Below are positions 6,187-17,100 of a DNA stretch of 35,770 bases, piece by piece (position 1 is the stretch's first letter; every line of letters begins with the position of its first letter). The DNA is taken from positions 1 to 35,770 of the forward strand of contig JAHDXY010000014.1 in NCBI GenBank assembly GCA_023384005.1, in the 5' to 3' direction. Under the pieces are notes generated by a model. It saw only the letters and a list, made by a program, of their open reading frames with translations. It did no database searches and had not been told where the DNA came from. The position numbers and the translations under genes are program-made. The DNA comes from Burkholderiaceae bacterium (GTDB lineage Bacteria; Pseudomonadota; Gammaproteobacteria; Burkholderiales; Burkholderiaceae_E).

Positions 6187-9100
6187 ATGCGCGCATTTGA
6201 GTACGATCAGCATCTCGTCAGGGCCTACGAGCGGTTTTCTCGTTCATTTGCTTCGATCCGTGCCTCGGACATCCGCGCGGAAGTTGATCAGCAATACGTC
6301 GGCGGTCGGTTCTGGCCGGATTCGCTGCTTTCGCTGAACCCTCGATACGAGCGCGGCAAGTCAGTCGATGACCTAGTTGCTTCAGGCGATCTGGACCCAG
6401 CTACGGGGCAGGTTTTCCGGATCAGCGGTGAGCCGCTGACATTCCACAAGCATCAGGCGCAAGCGATCGCGAAAGGTCAGGCCGGTCAGAGTTTCGTTGT
6501 CACGACAGGCACGGGCTCCGGAAAATCGCTTTGCTTCTTCGTGCCTGTTGTCGACGCCATAATTCGCGCCCGCCGCGCTGGGGCGACCCGAACAACACAG
6601 GCAATCATCATCTATCCGATGAATGCCCTTGCAAACAGTCAGATCAAGGAAATCGAGAAGTTCATCTCGCAGGCGGGATTGCCAGAAGAACTGCGACCTG
6701 TCGTTCGACGCTACACGGGCCAGGAGGGGCTGCAGGAGCGTCTCGAGATCGCGTCGAACCCGCCCGATATCCTGCTCACGAACTTCATGATGGCCGAACT
6801 CCTGCTGACGAGGCAGGACGATGTCGACAGGCGCGTGATCGACAATGCGCGCGGGCTGGCGTTCATCGTCCTCGACGAACTCCATACCTACCGTGGGCGG
6901 CAAGGGGCGGATGTCGCAGTCCTTGTCCGCCGTCTGCGCAACCGCTGTTCGAGCGGGGCGGATCCGCTCTGCATCGGCACGTCTGCTACCATGGCAAGCG
7001 AGGGGACTGATGAGGGCCGAGCCGAAGCGGTAGCAGACGTGGCGTCGAGGCTTTTCGGCGTGCCGATCGGACCGGACGCGATCATTGACGAGTCCCTCGT
7101 TCGTGCGACTGATCATGACCTGAAGCTGGCAGATATCCGGCCCCGCCTGGCGGAAGTCCTCACCGCACCATTGCCAGACGAGTTGAACGATGAAGCGTTG
7201 CGCCATCATCCGTTGGCGGTTTGGTGCGAGCTCGCGCTGGGACTTGATGACGGTCAGTCCTTGCGCCGCAAGAAGCCGATGCCGTTTGAGAAGGCGGTCG
7301 AGTTGTTGGCTGAGGACAGCAAGCTCCCGCAGGCGCAGTGTCGGCAGGCGCTCGAGGCATTTCTGACACGTGTGAGCTTGCCCGAGTATGAGCGCGGCGG
7401 CGAGGGGTCTTCCGCGTTTCTTGCGTTCAAGCTCCACAGGTTCATCTCGGGTGCAGGTGAAGTCTACACCACATTGCGCGATGCGCCGCGGCGCGTGTTT
7501 TTCGAGGGACAGCTCGAGGATCCCGCTGATCGCGGTACGCGCCTCTATCCCACACGCTTTTGCCGCAGCTGCGGACATGAGGTTCACGTTGTCACGCGCA
7601 GCGAAGACGAAAGAGGAACAATATTTCTCGCCCGTGACATAGACGACATTCCGCGAGAGGATCCGGAGGGGGATACCGCCGGATATCTGACACCTACGGG
7701 CGATGATGATCCCGACTATGCGTTCAATGGCGAGACGGGAACCCTGCCAGCAGAGTGGCGAGAAGAGAAAGGTGGTGTTGAGCGCGTCAGGGCCAACCGT
7801 AAGAGCCGCATCCCACAAAGGCTATCCGTACAGGCTGACGGACGAATTGGTCAGGGTAGGGACTTCTGGTTCATCCCGGGCAAGTTCGGTTTCTGCCCGC
7901 GCTGTCTGAATGAGCCAACCCCGAACGCGCGTGAGCGTAGCAAGCTGCCGGGGTTGTCCGGAGAAGGTAGGAGCTCAGCCACGACGTTACTCGTTTCCTC
8001 AGCCCTTCAGTGGATGAAGGGCGACAACAGCGGCGTGCCGCTCGAGAAGCGAAAGCTCCTCGGCTTCACCGACAATCGGCAGGACGCCGCTCTTCAGGCA
8101 GGCCATTTCAATGACTTCCTGTTCGTTGGTCTTCTGCGGGGCGCGATACTTCGTGCCGTGATCGATGCCGGGGATCTCGGGCTGTCCGAAGACGAATTCG
8201 GTCTGAGGGTCGTGCGGGCGCTTGGATTTGTCGCTGGCAACAAGGCCGCCAGAGTTCACTGGATGCAGGATCCCGATGCAGGCGCAGTTGCCAGGGAGGA
8301 AGCTCAGCGCGCCTTGGCAAGGGTCATTGCACACCGTGTCTGGACCGACCTGCGGCGCGGTTGGCGATACACCAGCCCCAACCTGATCGCGCTCAACCTG
8401 ATATCGATCATGTTCGTTGGCCTTGATGATCTGGTCGATGATGAGGGCGCCATAAACGCGTTGCTCCCAGACGGCATCTACCTGGAACGCGCGAAGATCA
8501 GGACGCTTTTGAACGAACTGCTTAAGGCCTTTGTCGAGGGTCAGGCTGTCGACACCGAGTCGCTCGATCTTTCCGTTCTTGACGGCGTGAGCCTGTTATC
8601 GCGAAACCACCTTCGGTCGCCATGGTCCGTTGATCAGAAGGAGGGCTTGCGCGGACGAACGACGTTGCTCTTGCAGGCACCTGGCAAGGACAAGGTGTCC
8701 TTGAAAGAGGAGCGCACCATCATCCGTGCCGGTCATAACTCGCGGATCGCGCGTCTGGTAAACACGCGTGATCTTATGGGCGTCAAGCTGAAGCGCGACG
8801 AGTACCTGGCATTTCTGGACGGACTGATGTCGCTGCTCGGTAATGAGGGTCTGCTTGCGCCCGTCGAGATCGAGGCAGATTTGCATGGATGGAGGCTGGC
8901 CCCAGGAGCCGTCCGCCTCGTCCCTGGCCCAGGTCTTGAGGGTAATGACGACTCAGCCAACCAGTATTTCCGCGATCTTTACATGGGGATCGCGGATGAC
9001 CTGAAATCTGGCGGGAGCGCGTGGTGGGGCCTCGAGAGCCGTGAGCATACGGCGCAGGTCACGCAGAAGCAGCGAGAGTTTCGAGAGTGGCGGTTCCGGT

Positions 9101-11343
9101 TCGAGGATGAAGACCAAAAGCAGATCGAGGCCCACAAGGTAGAGTTCCGCGAGGAACGGGAACCTACGCAATTCCTGCCCGCTCTCTTCTGCTCGCCTAC
9201 CATGGAACTCGGCGTCGACATTTCTGCGCTGAACGCCGTGTATCTGCGAAACGTGCCCCCGACGCCGGCAAACTACGCACAACGCGCAGGCCGTGCCGGG
9301 AGGTCGGGTCAGCCTGCGGTTATCACGACCTACTGTGCCGCTCAGTCGCCGCATGATCAGTATTTCTTCAACCGGCGCAACGACATGGTCGCGGGCGTCG
9401 TCCGCCCGCCTGCTCTCGATATCACCAACGAGGATCTGATCAGGTCGCATCTGCATGCGGTCTGGCTTGCGGAGACTGGGCTCGCGCTCAAGCCCGATAT
9501 TCCCGATGTGCTGGATCTTGATGTCGCCGGCTTCCCATTGAAGGCGGAGGTTCAGGACGTTCTGCGGAAACCTGGCCTCGTTGCCCGTGCTCGCGCGCCG
9601 ATGGGGCGGCTTCTTCAACAGATACTCGCCTCGGCAGACGGAAGAGCGCCGAGTTGGATGGGGGATGCGGACGACTTCGTATTGACGGTGGCGACTGAAG
9701 CGCCGGTCGAGTTCGACAAGGCGTTCAAGAGGTGGCGCGAGCTGTACCAGTCAGCACGCGCACAGCTCATGGATGCCAACAAGCGCTCTGAGATCACCGG
9801 GCTTCCAGCTGTGGAGCGTAGAAAGGTCAAGGCAGCACAGGCTCAAGCACTCGATCAAATTGGCATTCTCGAACAGGGGAAAGCCACGAGCGGATCGGAT
9901 TTCTATTCGTACCGATATCTCGCCACTGAGGGCTTCTTGCCCGGCTACAACTTCCCGAGGCTTCCTCTGTACGCCTTTGTTCCTGGGGACGGTAAATCGG
10001 GGGCGTATCTGCAGCGGGCCCGCTTCCTGGCGATTTCCGAATTCGGACCTCGGAGTCTGATCTACCACGAAGGTCGCGCCTATCGGGTCACCAAAGCAAA
10101 GCTGCCGCCTGAATTGCGCGAAGGCGATGGTGCCGATCTGGCCACGCGCGATGTCTTCATCTGTTCAAATTGCGGTGCCAGCCACGAAGAGGAAACCGAG
10201 CGCTGCCATGCCTGCAACCAGCCGATGGCCGGACATATCCCGATAGAGCGGACATTGAGGATCGATAATGTTGAGGCCGCACCGGCTGAGCGCATTACAG
10301 CCAACGACGAAGAACGTGTCCGTCAGGGGTTCGAGGTCCGAACGGTGTTCTCATGGCCACGACGAGACGGACGTGTCCAGATTACCGAGGCGGACTTCCG
10401 AGTTGGCGAAACTTCGATCCTTACCCTTCAGTATGCCAACGGCGCAGAGATCAGTCGGCTGAACCTCGGGCTGAAGCGGCGCAAGGCGAAGTCGATCAAC
10501 GGGTTCTGGATCGATCCGCGCAGCGGCTTCTGGTCGAAAGCTGACGATGAGGGTGAAGAGAGCGACGCGCCGCCGGATGTCATCAAGCCGGTCCGGATCG
10601 TTCCAATTGTTCGAGATCATAAAAACGCGCTCCTGATCCGCTTCGCCTCGCCGGAAGACCAGGCGCCCGAGACCCTTGCAACAGTTCAACACGCGATCCT
10701 GCGCGGCATCGAGATCGTGTTCCAGCTCGAAGAGGGCGAAGTTCTCGGCGAGCCGCTGCCCGCGCGGGACAACCGGCGCACGATCCTCATCTATGAAGCG
10801 ACCGAGGGCGGTGCCGGGGTGCTTGGTCGGTTGGTCGAAGATCCTGCGGCGCTTCCTGCTGTCGCGCGGGCCGCGCTGTCACTCATGCATTTCGAGCGGG
10901 TCTCCGAGGCGATTGCGGAGGGCGATCCTGAGCTGTTGACCGATGATCCCAAGGCCGAGTGCGCACGGGCCTGCTATCGCTGCCTGCTCTCGTATTTCAA
11001 CCAGCCCGACCATGAGTTGATCGATCGTGGAGATACCGCAGCCAAGAAGATGTTGATCGACCTGGCGCGGGGCGCTCCTGTGTTGAAGGTGTCTGCGCGC
11101 CCAACGGTCTGGGATGCTGTGTTCAAGGCTGCCGGTATACCCGTGCCGGATGGGAAGTCGCTGACGCTTGATGGCCAGGCAGTCACCTTCGTCTGGTCCG
11201 ACGCGCGGACAGGCGCGCATGTTGGCTCCGTGTCTGCTGCTGCGCGCGAAGAGGCTGACGACCGAGGGTGGGATGTCTTCGAAATCGGCCCCGATCCCGC
11301 AGACGGTTTGCCGCCTGAACTGATCGAACGCCTCAAGGAGTAA
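6187..11343 (+). CDS. Giant DEAD/DEAH helicase with C-terminal DUF1998-type region (DrmA/DrmB fusion-like or DruE-like)
   Basis: A 1718-aa superfamily 2 helicase. Lobe 1 has Walker A TGTGSGKS (107-114) and DELH (230-233). An insert carries Cys pairs FCRSCGH (about 458-461) and FCPRC (570-573). The TDNRQDAALQAGHF motif (628 on), typical of large DUF1998 helicases, and QRAGRAGRSGQ (about 1032-1042) mark lobe 2. A second zinc-like cluster, CSNCG...CHAC, sits at 1326-1343. The DUF1998-type end has CARACYRCLLSY (C1592, C1596, C1599). The last 80 residues (ending near DDRGWDVFEIGPDP) look like the tail of a Vsr/DUF559 nuclease fold, but I see no acidic/Lys triad. In DISARM, the helicase (DrmA) and DUF1998 protein (DrmB) are separate; in Druantia DruE they are one chain. 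It is followed 4 bp later by the SNF2 helicase and likely works with it and the methylase on invading DNA. Confidence 0.85.
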   Translation: MRAFEYDQHLVRAYERFSRSFASIRASDIRAEVDQQYVGGRFWPDSLLSLNPRYERGKSVDDLVASGDLDPATGQVFRISGEPLTFHKHQAQAIAKGQAGQSFVVTTGTGSGKSLCFFVPVVDAIIRARRAGATRTTQAIIIYPMNALANSQIKEIEKFISQAGLPEELRPVVRRYTGQEGLQERLEIASNPPDILLTNFMMAELLLTRQDDVDRRVIDNARGLAFIVLDELHTYRGRQGADVAVLVRRLRNRCSSGADPLCIGTSATMASEGTDEGRAEAVADVASRLFGVPIGPDAIIDESLVRATDHDLKLADIRPRLAEVLTAPLPDELNDEALRHHPLAVWCELALGLDDGQSLRRKKPMPFEKAVELLAEDSKLPQAQCRQALEAFLTRVSLPEYERGGEGSSAFLAFKLHRFISGAGEVYTTLRDAPRRVFFEGQLEDPADRGTRLYPTRFCRSCGHEVHVVTRSEDERGTIFLARDIDDIPREDPEGDTAGYLTPTGDDDPDYAFNGETGTLPAEWREEKGGVERVRANRKSRIPQRLSVQADGRIGQGRDFWFIPGKFGFCPRCLNEPTPNARERSKLPGLSGEGRSSATTLLVSSALQWMKGDNSGVPLEKRKLLGFTDNRQDAALQAGHFNDFLFVGLLRGAILRAVIDAGDLGLSEDEFGLRVVRALGFVAGNKAARVHWMQDPDAGAVAREEAQRALARVIAHRVWTDLRRGWRYTSPNLIALNLISIMFVGLDDLVDDEGAINALLPDGIYLERAKIRTLLNELLKAFVEGQAVDTESLDLSVLDGVSLLSRNHLRSPWSVDQKEGLRGRTTLLLQAPGKDKVSLKEERTIIRAGHNSRIARLVNTRDLMGVKLKRDEYLAFLDGLMSLLGNEGLLAPVEIEADLHGWRLAPGAVRLVPGPGLEGNDDSANQYFRDLYMGIADDLKSGGSAWWGLESREHTAQVTQKQREFREWRFRFEDEDQKQIEAHKVEFREEREPTQFLPALFCSPTMELGVDISALNAVYLRNVPPTPANYAQRAGRAGRSGQPAVITTYCAAQSPHDQYFFNRRNDMVAGVVRPPALDITNEDLIRSHLHAVWLAETGLALKPDIPDVLDLDVAGFPLKAEVQDVLRKPGLVARARAPMGRLLQQILASADGRAPSWMGDADDFVLTVATEAPVEFDKAFKRWRELYQSARAQLMDANKRSEITGLPAVERRKVKAAQAQALDQIGILEQGKATSGSDFYSYRYLATEGFLPGYNFPRLPLYAFVPGDGKSGAYLQRARFLAISEFGPRSLIYHEGRAYRVTKAKLPPELREGDGADLATRDVFICSNCGASHEEETERCHACNQPMAGHIPIERTLRIDNVEAAPAERITANDEERVRQGFEVRTVFSWPRRDGRVQITEADFRVGETSILTLQYANGAEISRLNLGLKRRKAKSINGFWIDPRSGFWSKADDEGEESDAPPDVIKPVRIVPIVRDHKNALLIRFASPEDQAPETLATVQHAILRGIEIVFQLEEGEVLGEPLPARDNRRTILIYEATEGGAGVLGRLVEDPAALPAVARAALSLMHFERVSEAIAEGDPELLTDDPKAECARACYRCLLSYFNQPDHELIDRGDTAAKKMLIDLARGAPVLKVSARPTVWDAVFKAAGIPVPDGKSLTLDGQAVTFVWSDARTGAHVGSVSAAAREEADDRGWDVFEIGPDPADGLPPELIERLKE

Positions 11344-11347
11344 CGTC

Positions 11348-14113
11348 ATGACCCTCTCTTTTGCTCCTGGCGATCTTGTGCGGGCGCGCGGCCGTGAATG
11401 GGTTGCAATGCCCGCGCCGAGGGACGGTCTTCTCGCGCTTCGCCCGCTTTCAGGCGGTGAAGCTGACACAGTGGTTCTAGATCCGCGTTTCGAACTCTCA
11501 CCGGTGGAATCGGCCCGGTTCGATTTGCCGCCTGACGCTGCACCCACGGTGCAGGCCAAGGCCGAACTCCTGGCCGATGCGTTGCGGCTCACCCTGCGGC
11601 GGGGCGCCGGACCGTTCCGGTCCGCAGCGCAGCTCGCGTTCGAGCCGAGGACGTATCAGCTTGTTCCTCTGCTCATGGCACTGCGCCTGCAGGTTCCGCG
11701 TCTGCTCATTGCCGACGATGTCGGTATCGGCAAGACCATCGAGGCCGGACTGATATTGCGCGAACTGATGGATCGAGGGGAGGTCGAGCGGTTTTCTGTT
11801 CTCTGCCCGCCGCATCTTGTGGAGCAATGGGTGATTGAGCTGAAATCTCGGTTCGGGATCGATGCTGTGGCTGTGACCTCGGGTAGTGCTGTACGCCTGG
11901 AGCGTGGACTGCCCATCGCCCAAACGCTGTTCGATTCATTCGCGCACACCGTGGTCAGCCTTGACTACATCAAGGCCGAAAAGCGCCGCGATGGCTTCGC
12001 CAAGGCATGTCCCGACTTCGTGATCGTGGATGAAGCCCACGCAAGCGTCGGCACAAACAAGGGCAAGCAGCAGCGCTTCGAGCTACTGGCTGGTCTGGCG
12101 CGTGATCCAGATCGCCGCATGATCCTGCTGACCGCAACACCGCATTCGGGAGACGAGGAGGCGTTTGGACGCCTGTTGTCCCTGATCGACCCATCCTTTG
12201 CGTCAATGAACTTCGAAGACGCCCGCTATCGTGAGCGGCTCGCACGGCATTTTGTTCAGCGTCGCCGGGTGGATCTGGTGACCGGAGATTGGGGGGAGAC
12301 ACGGGCGTTTCCACGGCATGAGACGTCCGAGCAACCTTACCGGATGTCTGCCGAACACCTCGCATATCATGAGGCCGTTCTCGATTATTGCTTCGGGGTG
12401 GTTGCGCGGGCTGGGACCGGGATGCGTGAGCGCCGTCTCGCCTTCTGGGGCACACTGGCCCTCATGCGCTGCGTAGGCTCATCACCCGCCGCGGCCCTGA
12501 GTGCGCTGCGCAATCGCGCTGCTACCGACGGTGACAGGCTGGAGCCTCAGATCTATGACGAGGACGGGGATGACGAGGATGCCGTCGATCTCGAGCCAAG
12601 CGCGACATTCGAGTCGGACCCTGCGCTGGTTGAGCTGATCCGGCACACAGAAGCATTGATCCGGCAACCCGATCCCAAGCTTGATGCGCTGATTGATGCC
12701 TTGAAACCCTTGCTGAAGGGCGGAGCCAACCCGGTTGTATTCTGCCGCTACCTGGCGACGGCCGAGCATGTCCGAGAAGGATTGCGTCGGGCATTTCCGA
12801 AGCTTCGGATCGAGGCGGTGACCGGCGTGTTGACGCCTGACGAGCGTCGCGACCGCGTCGCAGATATGGCCTCCGACGAAGATGAAAAGGAAACCCAGCG
12901 CATTCTCGTTGCCACGGATTGCCTGTCTGAAGGCATAAATCTCCAGCAGCTTTTCGACACGGTCGTCCATTACGACCTGTCCTGGAACCCGACCCGCCAC
13001 CAGCAGAGGGAAGGCCGGGTTGATCGCTTTGGACAGCCAGCCGAAGTGGTCCGTTCGATCATGATGTTCTCGCCTGACAGCGCGATTGACGGCGCAGTTC
13101 TGGATGTCATCCTGCGCAAGGCGGAGCAAATCCGTGAGGCCACCGGAATCACTGTTCCGCTCCCGGATGAACGCGGGCCGGTCACGGATGCCCTGATGGC
13201 CGCCGTCATGCTGCGGCAGGGAAAGTCTCAGCAGTTGGCATTCGACCTGCGCCTAGAGGACGGCAGCCGGGCAATGGAAGCGCGCTGGCGTGATGCTTCT
13301 GAGAACGAAAAGAAATCCCGCGCGCGGTTTGCTCAGAATGCCATGAAGCCGCAGGAGGTCGTTCCTGAATGGGCAAAGGCCCGTGCCCTTCTGGGAACGC
13401 CCGACGATGCACGCCGCTTCGTCGAGCGTGCCATGGCGCGGTTCGGCGCACGGATTGAAGAGAAGAAATCTGTTCTGGTTGCTCACGTCCATGCACTGGA
13501 CGCCGCGCTACGGGAGCGTCTCGGGCAAAGAGACCTGACGGGCTCTGTTCGGCTTGCCCTGTCCGAACCAGCACCCTCCGGCACTTCGCTTCTCTCGCGG
13601 ACCCACCCGTTGACCACCTCCCTTGCCGAGACGCTGGTTGAAGCTTCTCTCGACCCCGAAGCCCTGACGCCGCTCGGGATCGGGCGGGTCGGTGCGTGGC
13701 CAACCGATGCTGTTGCCAAGGTTACTCGTATCCTGCTGCTCAGGATCCGATACAAGCTCACCATTCACGGGCGGCGGGAGCGCCTGCTTCTTGCTGAGGA
13801 GGCGGCCTTGGTCGCTCTGCAAGGTGGCCAGATCATTGCCACGGGTGACGACGCCCGCGCCCTGTTGGCAGCACCCGCGACCGCCGATTTGGCGCAGTCG
13901 GCGCGCGACCGCTTCATCGCAAAGGCCCATGACGATCTCGAGGGCCAGATGTCTGGGCCCCTGGCAGACTTCGTTCGCCTGCGCTCAGAGGCGCTGATGG
14001 AAGACCACGCCCGGCTTCGTGCCGCCGCTGGTACTGGCGCGCGCGTCACGGTTGAGGCCGTGATCCCGCCCGATGTCATCGGCCTGTTCACCCTTCTGCC
14101 GAGCGAGGGCTGA
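11348..14113 (+). CDS. SNF2-family helicase, DrmD-like
   Basis: A 921-aa SF2 SNF2-type ATPase. An N-terminal OB/SH3-like segment (about 1-60) precedes the RecA lobes. Motif I is DDVGIGKTIEAGL (from residue 123), motif II DEAH (228-231), motif III LTATPHSGDEEAF, and lobe 2 has ATDCLSEGINLQQLFDTVVH then QQREGRVDRFGQ (about 552). The C-terminal third is helical and of unknown function. HepA/RapA-like ATPases of this kind are called DrmD in class 1 DISARM, where DrmD and the methylase DrmMI are adjacent, as here. AAGGAG lies 7 nt before the ATG. It starts 4 bp after the large helicase and ends 3 bp before the methylase, so the three are probably translated from one message. The likely role is ATP-driven translocation on phage DNA. 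Confidence 0.87.
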   Translation: MTLSFAPGDLVRARGREWVAMPAPRDGLLALRPLSGGEADTVVLDPRFELSPVESARFDLPPDAAPTVQAKAELLADALRLTLRRGAGPFRSAAQLAFEPRTYQLVPLLMALRLQVPRLLIADDVGIGKTIEAGLILRELMDRGEVERFSVLCPPHLVEQWVIELKSRFGIDAVAVTSGSAVRLERGLPIAQTLFDSFAHTVVSLDYIKAEKRRDGFAKACPDFVIVDEAHASVGTNKGKQQRFELLAGLARDPDRRMILLTATPHSGDEEAFGRLLSLIDPSFASMNFEDARYRERLARHFVQRRRVDLVTGDWGETRAFPRHETSEQPYRMSAEHLAYHEAVLDYCFGVVARAGTGMRERRLAFWGTLALMRCVGSSPAAALSALRNRAATDGDRLEPQIYDEDGDDEDAVDLEPSATFESDPALVELIRHTEALIRQPDPKLDALIDALKPLLKGGANPVVFCRYLATAEHVREGLRRAFPKLRIEAVTGVLTPDERRDRVADMASDEDEKETQRILVATDCLSEGINLQQLFDTVVHYDLSWNPTRHQQREGRVDRFGQPAEVVRSIMMFSPDSAIDGAVLDVILRKAEQIREATGITVPLPDERGPVTDALMAAVMLRQGKSQQLAFDLRLEDGSRAMEARWRDASENEKKSRARFAQNAMKPQEVVPEWAKARALLGTPDDARRFVERAMARFGARIEEKKSVLVAHVHALDAALRERLGQRDLTGSVRLALSEPAPSGTSLLSRTHPLTTSLAETLVEASLDPEALTPLGIGRVGAWPTDAVAKVTRILLLRIRYKLTIHGRRERLLLAEEAALVALQGGQIIATGDDARALLAAPATADLAQSARDRFIAKAHDDLEGQMSGPLADFVRLRSEALMEDHARLRAAAGTGARVTVEAVIPPDVIGLFTLLPSEG

Positions 14114-14116
14114 GCC

Positions 14117-17100
14117 ATGGCACGCAAACCTGTCATCGACATGTCCGCATGGCCTTCCCTGTCGCTCGAAGGGAACCTGATCGCGCCCGCGATGGTCGCG
14201 CAGATCGCCGCGCCGGGCGAGTCTGACGATACCCGTGCGGGCTATCGCGTCCGCAAGGGACTGACGATCCGCGAAGAAATCTCTACCGCCTTCCGTGTCG
14301 GCCAGTCGCATTTCGACGCGTTCACCCGGCTAGAGAACCCCTCGGCCGAGGTGACACGCCGCTTCATCAAGGCATTCCTGGCCGAGACCTTCGGCTTCGA
14401 CGACCTGGCCCCCGGCAACGGTGTCACGGCCTTCATCGCAGGCGACCGCGTGCCGGTCGTCGTCGTTCCGCCGTCGGAGGAAAAGCTCGACCGTCGCAGC
14501 CCGACCTTGTCGGTAGATCGCTCCCGCTCGCCTGCCTTCGCGCTTCAGGACTACCTGAACGACCACGATCACGCGCTCTGGGGCCTCGTGACCAACGGCA
14601 CCCTGATCCGGCTGATGCGCGACAACGCCTCGCTCACCCGGCCAGCCTATATCGAAGCTGACCTCACCCAGATCTTCACCAATGAGGACGCCGCCTCCTT
14701 CGCCGTCCTCTGGCTTCTGATCCACCGCACCCGCTTCGGCACCGCTGGCACGCCCGCCACAGATTGCGCGCTGGAACGCTGGCGTGATGCCGGCGCGAAA
14801 GAGGGCGAAGCGGCCCGCGACAAGCTGGCGGGCCAGGTGGAAAAGGCGCTGAAGATCCTCGGCTCCGGCTTCCTCGAGGCCAACCCGGACCTCGCCAAAA
14901 GCCTCACCTCGGGCGAGGTGAACCTGACCGACTGGTTCAACGAGCTCCTCCGCCTCGTCTACCGCCTGATCTTCCTGATGGTGGCCGAGGACCGCAACCT
15001 CCTCCACCCCGAGAAAGCCTCCACCAACGCCCGCAAGCTCTATGCCGAGGGCTACAGCCTCGCCCACCTGCGCGCCCAGTGCTTTCGCGCGGCGACCTGG
15101 GACAAACACCACGACCGCTTCGAGGGCGTGAAGATCGTCTTCCGCGCCCTTGCCGATGGCCAACCCGCCCTCGCGCTCCCGGCCCTCGGCGGGCTCTTTG
15201 CCGCCGATCGTCTGCCCCACCTCGAAACCGCCCGCCTGCGCAACCGCGCTTTCATGGAGGCGCTCTACCGCCTCTCCTGGCTTGACCAGAAAACCGGCAT
15301 GGTCCCGGTCAATTGGCGCGCGATGGAGACCGAGGAACTGGGCTCCGTCTACGAATCCCTCCTCGAGCTGCAGCCCCAGCTGGGCGATGACGGCAAGACC
15401 CTGCTCTTCGCCTCCGAGGCCGCCGAGCAGAAGGGCAACCAGCGCAAGACCACCGGCTCTTATTACACGCCCGACAGCCTGGTTCAGGCGCTGCTCGACA
15501 CAGCCCTCGACCCCGTCCTCGACAAGACCGAGGCCGAGGCCGACGATCCGGCCAAGGCGCTGCTGAAACTGTCGGTCATCGACCCCGCCTGCGGATCGGG
15601 CCACTTCCTGCTGGCCGCCGCCCGCCGCATTGCCACGCGGCTGGCGCGCATCCGCGCCGATGGCACGCCCTCGCTCGCCGATTTCCGCCACGCCCTGCGC
15701 GATGTCGCGCGGTCCTGCCTGCACGGGGTGGACCGCAACCCGATGGCGGTGGAGCTGAGCAAGGTCGCGCTCTGGATCGAGACGGTGGACCCCGGCCTTC
15801 CCCTCGGCTTCTTCGACGCGCAGATCCGCTGCGGGGATGCGCTGCTGGGCGTGTTCGACCTGAAGGTTCTGCAGGACGGCATCCCCGATGCCGCCTACAA
15901 GCCGCTGACGGGCGACGACAAGGAAACCGCGAAATACTACCTCAAGGCCAATCGCGACGCGAAGGCGGGGCAGGGCGGTTTCGATTTCGGCACCGGGCAA
16001 GCCTCCCTGCCGGCGATGAAACCGCTGGCGCTGGATTTCTCGGGCTTCCGCGACCTGCCCGAGGATACGGTGGAGCAGATCGGGGCCAAGGCCGCGCGGT
16101 TCAAGGAACTGCGCAAGGGGCAGGCATTTGTGCGGGCGACGGCGGCGGCGAACCTGTATGTCGCGGCCTTCCTGCTGCCCAAGGTGGGTGGCGCACCGGC
16201 GGGGGCCTCGGCCCGCACCGTGCCGACGACCGAAGAGCTGTGGCTGGCCCTCAATCAGGGCAAGATCCGTCAGGCGATGATGGATGCACCCAAGGCCGCC
16301 CGCCGCGCCCGCGCCTTTCACTGGCCGCTCGAGTTCCCCGATGTGATGCAGCGCGGCGGGTTCGACGTGGTGCTGGGCAACCCGCCGTGGGAGGTAATGC
16401 AGGTTTCTGATCGAGAGTTCTTTTCAAATACCTATCCCGATATCGCATCACTCTCAGGTGCTGCGCGAAAGAAGAGAATTGATGATCTGCAGATTACAGC
16501 CCCGAAGCTTTACGTCGAATACAACCTTGAACGACGGAGGCAGGAGGCTTCCAACGATTTCTACCGCGATTCGAACCGCTTCCCGCTTTGCTCCCAAGGG
16601 AAGATGAACACTTTTGCTCTCTTCACCGAACTATCTTTCTTGGTGAAATCCAAACGGGGCAGAGTTGGGATAATTGTTCCAACTGGAATCGCGTTTTCCG
16701 ATGCAACTTCGGCCTTCTTCAGGAACTTGATTGTGCAGCGCCAGTTAATCTCGCTGTTTTCATTCTATGAGACAAGGTATTGGTTCACACAAACAGATGA
16801 CAAGAACTCGTTCTGCCTACTTACACTTGGGAGTTCAGATGGAGATCCTGAGTTTGTTTTTGATGCAAGACCCATAAGCGATTTATTGGATGTAGATCGC
16901 CGGTTCTCGTTGAGCGCAGAGGAAATCGCTGCAATTAACCCGGACTCCGGAGTTGCGCCAATCTTCAAGTCACGAGCTGACGCTGAATTGGCGAAGAAGA
17001 TATTCGCACCCCTATTCTCTTTAGAACGCCCAGAAGAGTGGCTTTCTCTAAAACAGAATGTCTTTTCATCGTCCTTGCCCGATGACCTGACACAGTTCCA

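Noticed and set aside
6382-7818. 478-aa antisense ORF within the large helicase gene
   Set aside because: Opposite strand to Walker A and DELH motifs; no conserved features of its own.
11098-11343. Active PD-(D/E)xK nuclease at the C-terminus of the large helicase
   Set aside because: The segment ends like Vsr/DUF559 proteins but I see no acidic pair followed by ExK in the expected spacing, so activity is not claimed.
14330-16321. 663-aa antisense ORF opposite the methylase gene
   Set aside because: It lies opposite a gene with complete methylase motifs and has the Ala/Gly/Glu-rich, low-complexity look of a shadow of GC-rich coding DNA; it ends where the low-GC segment begins.
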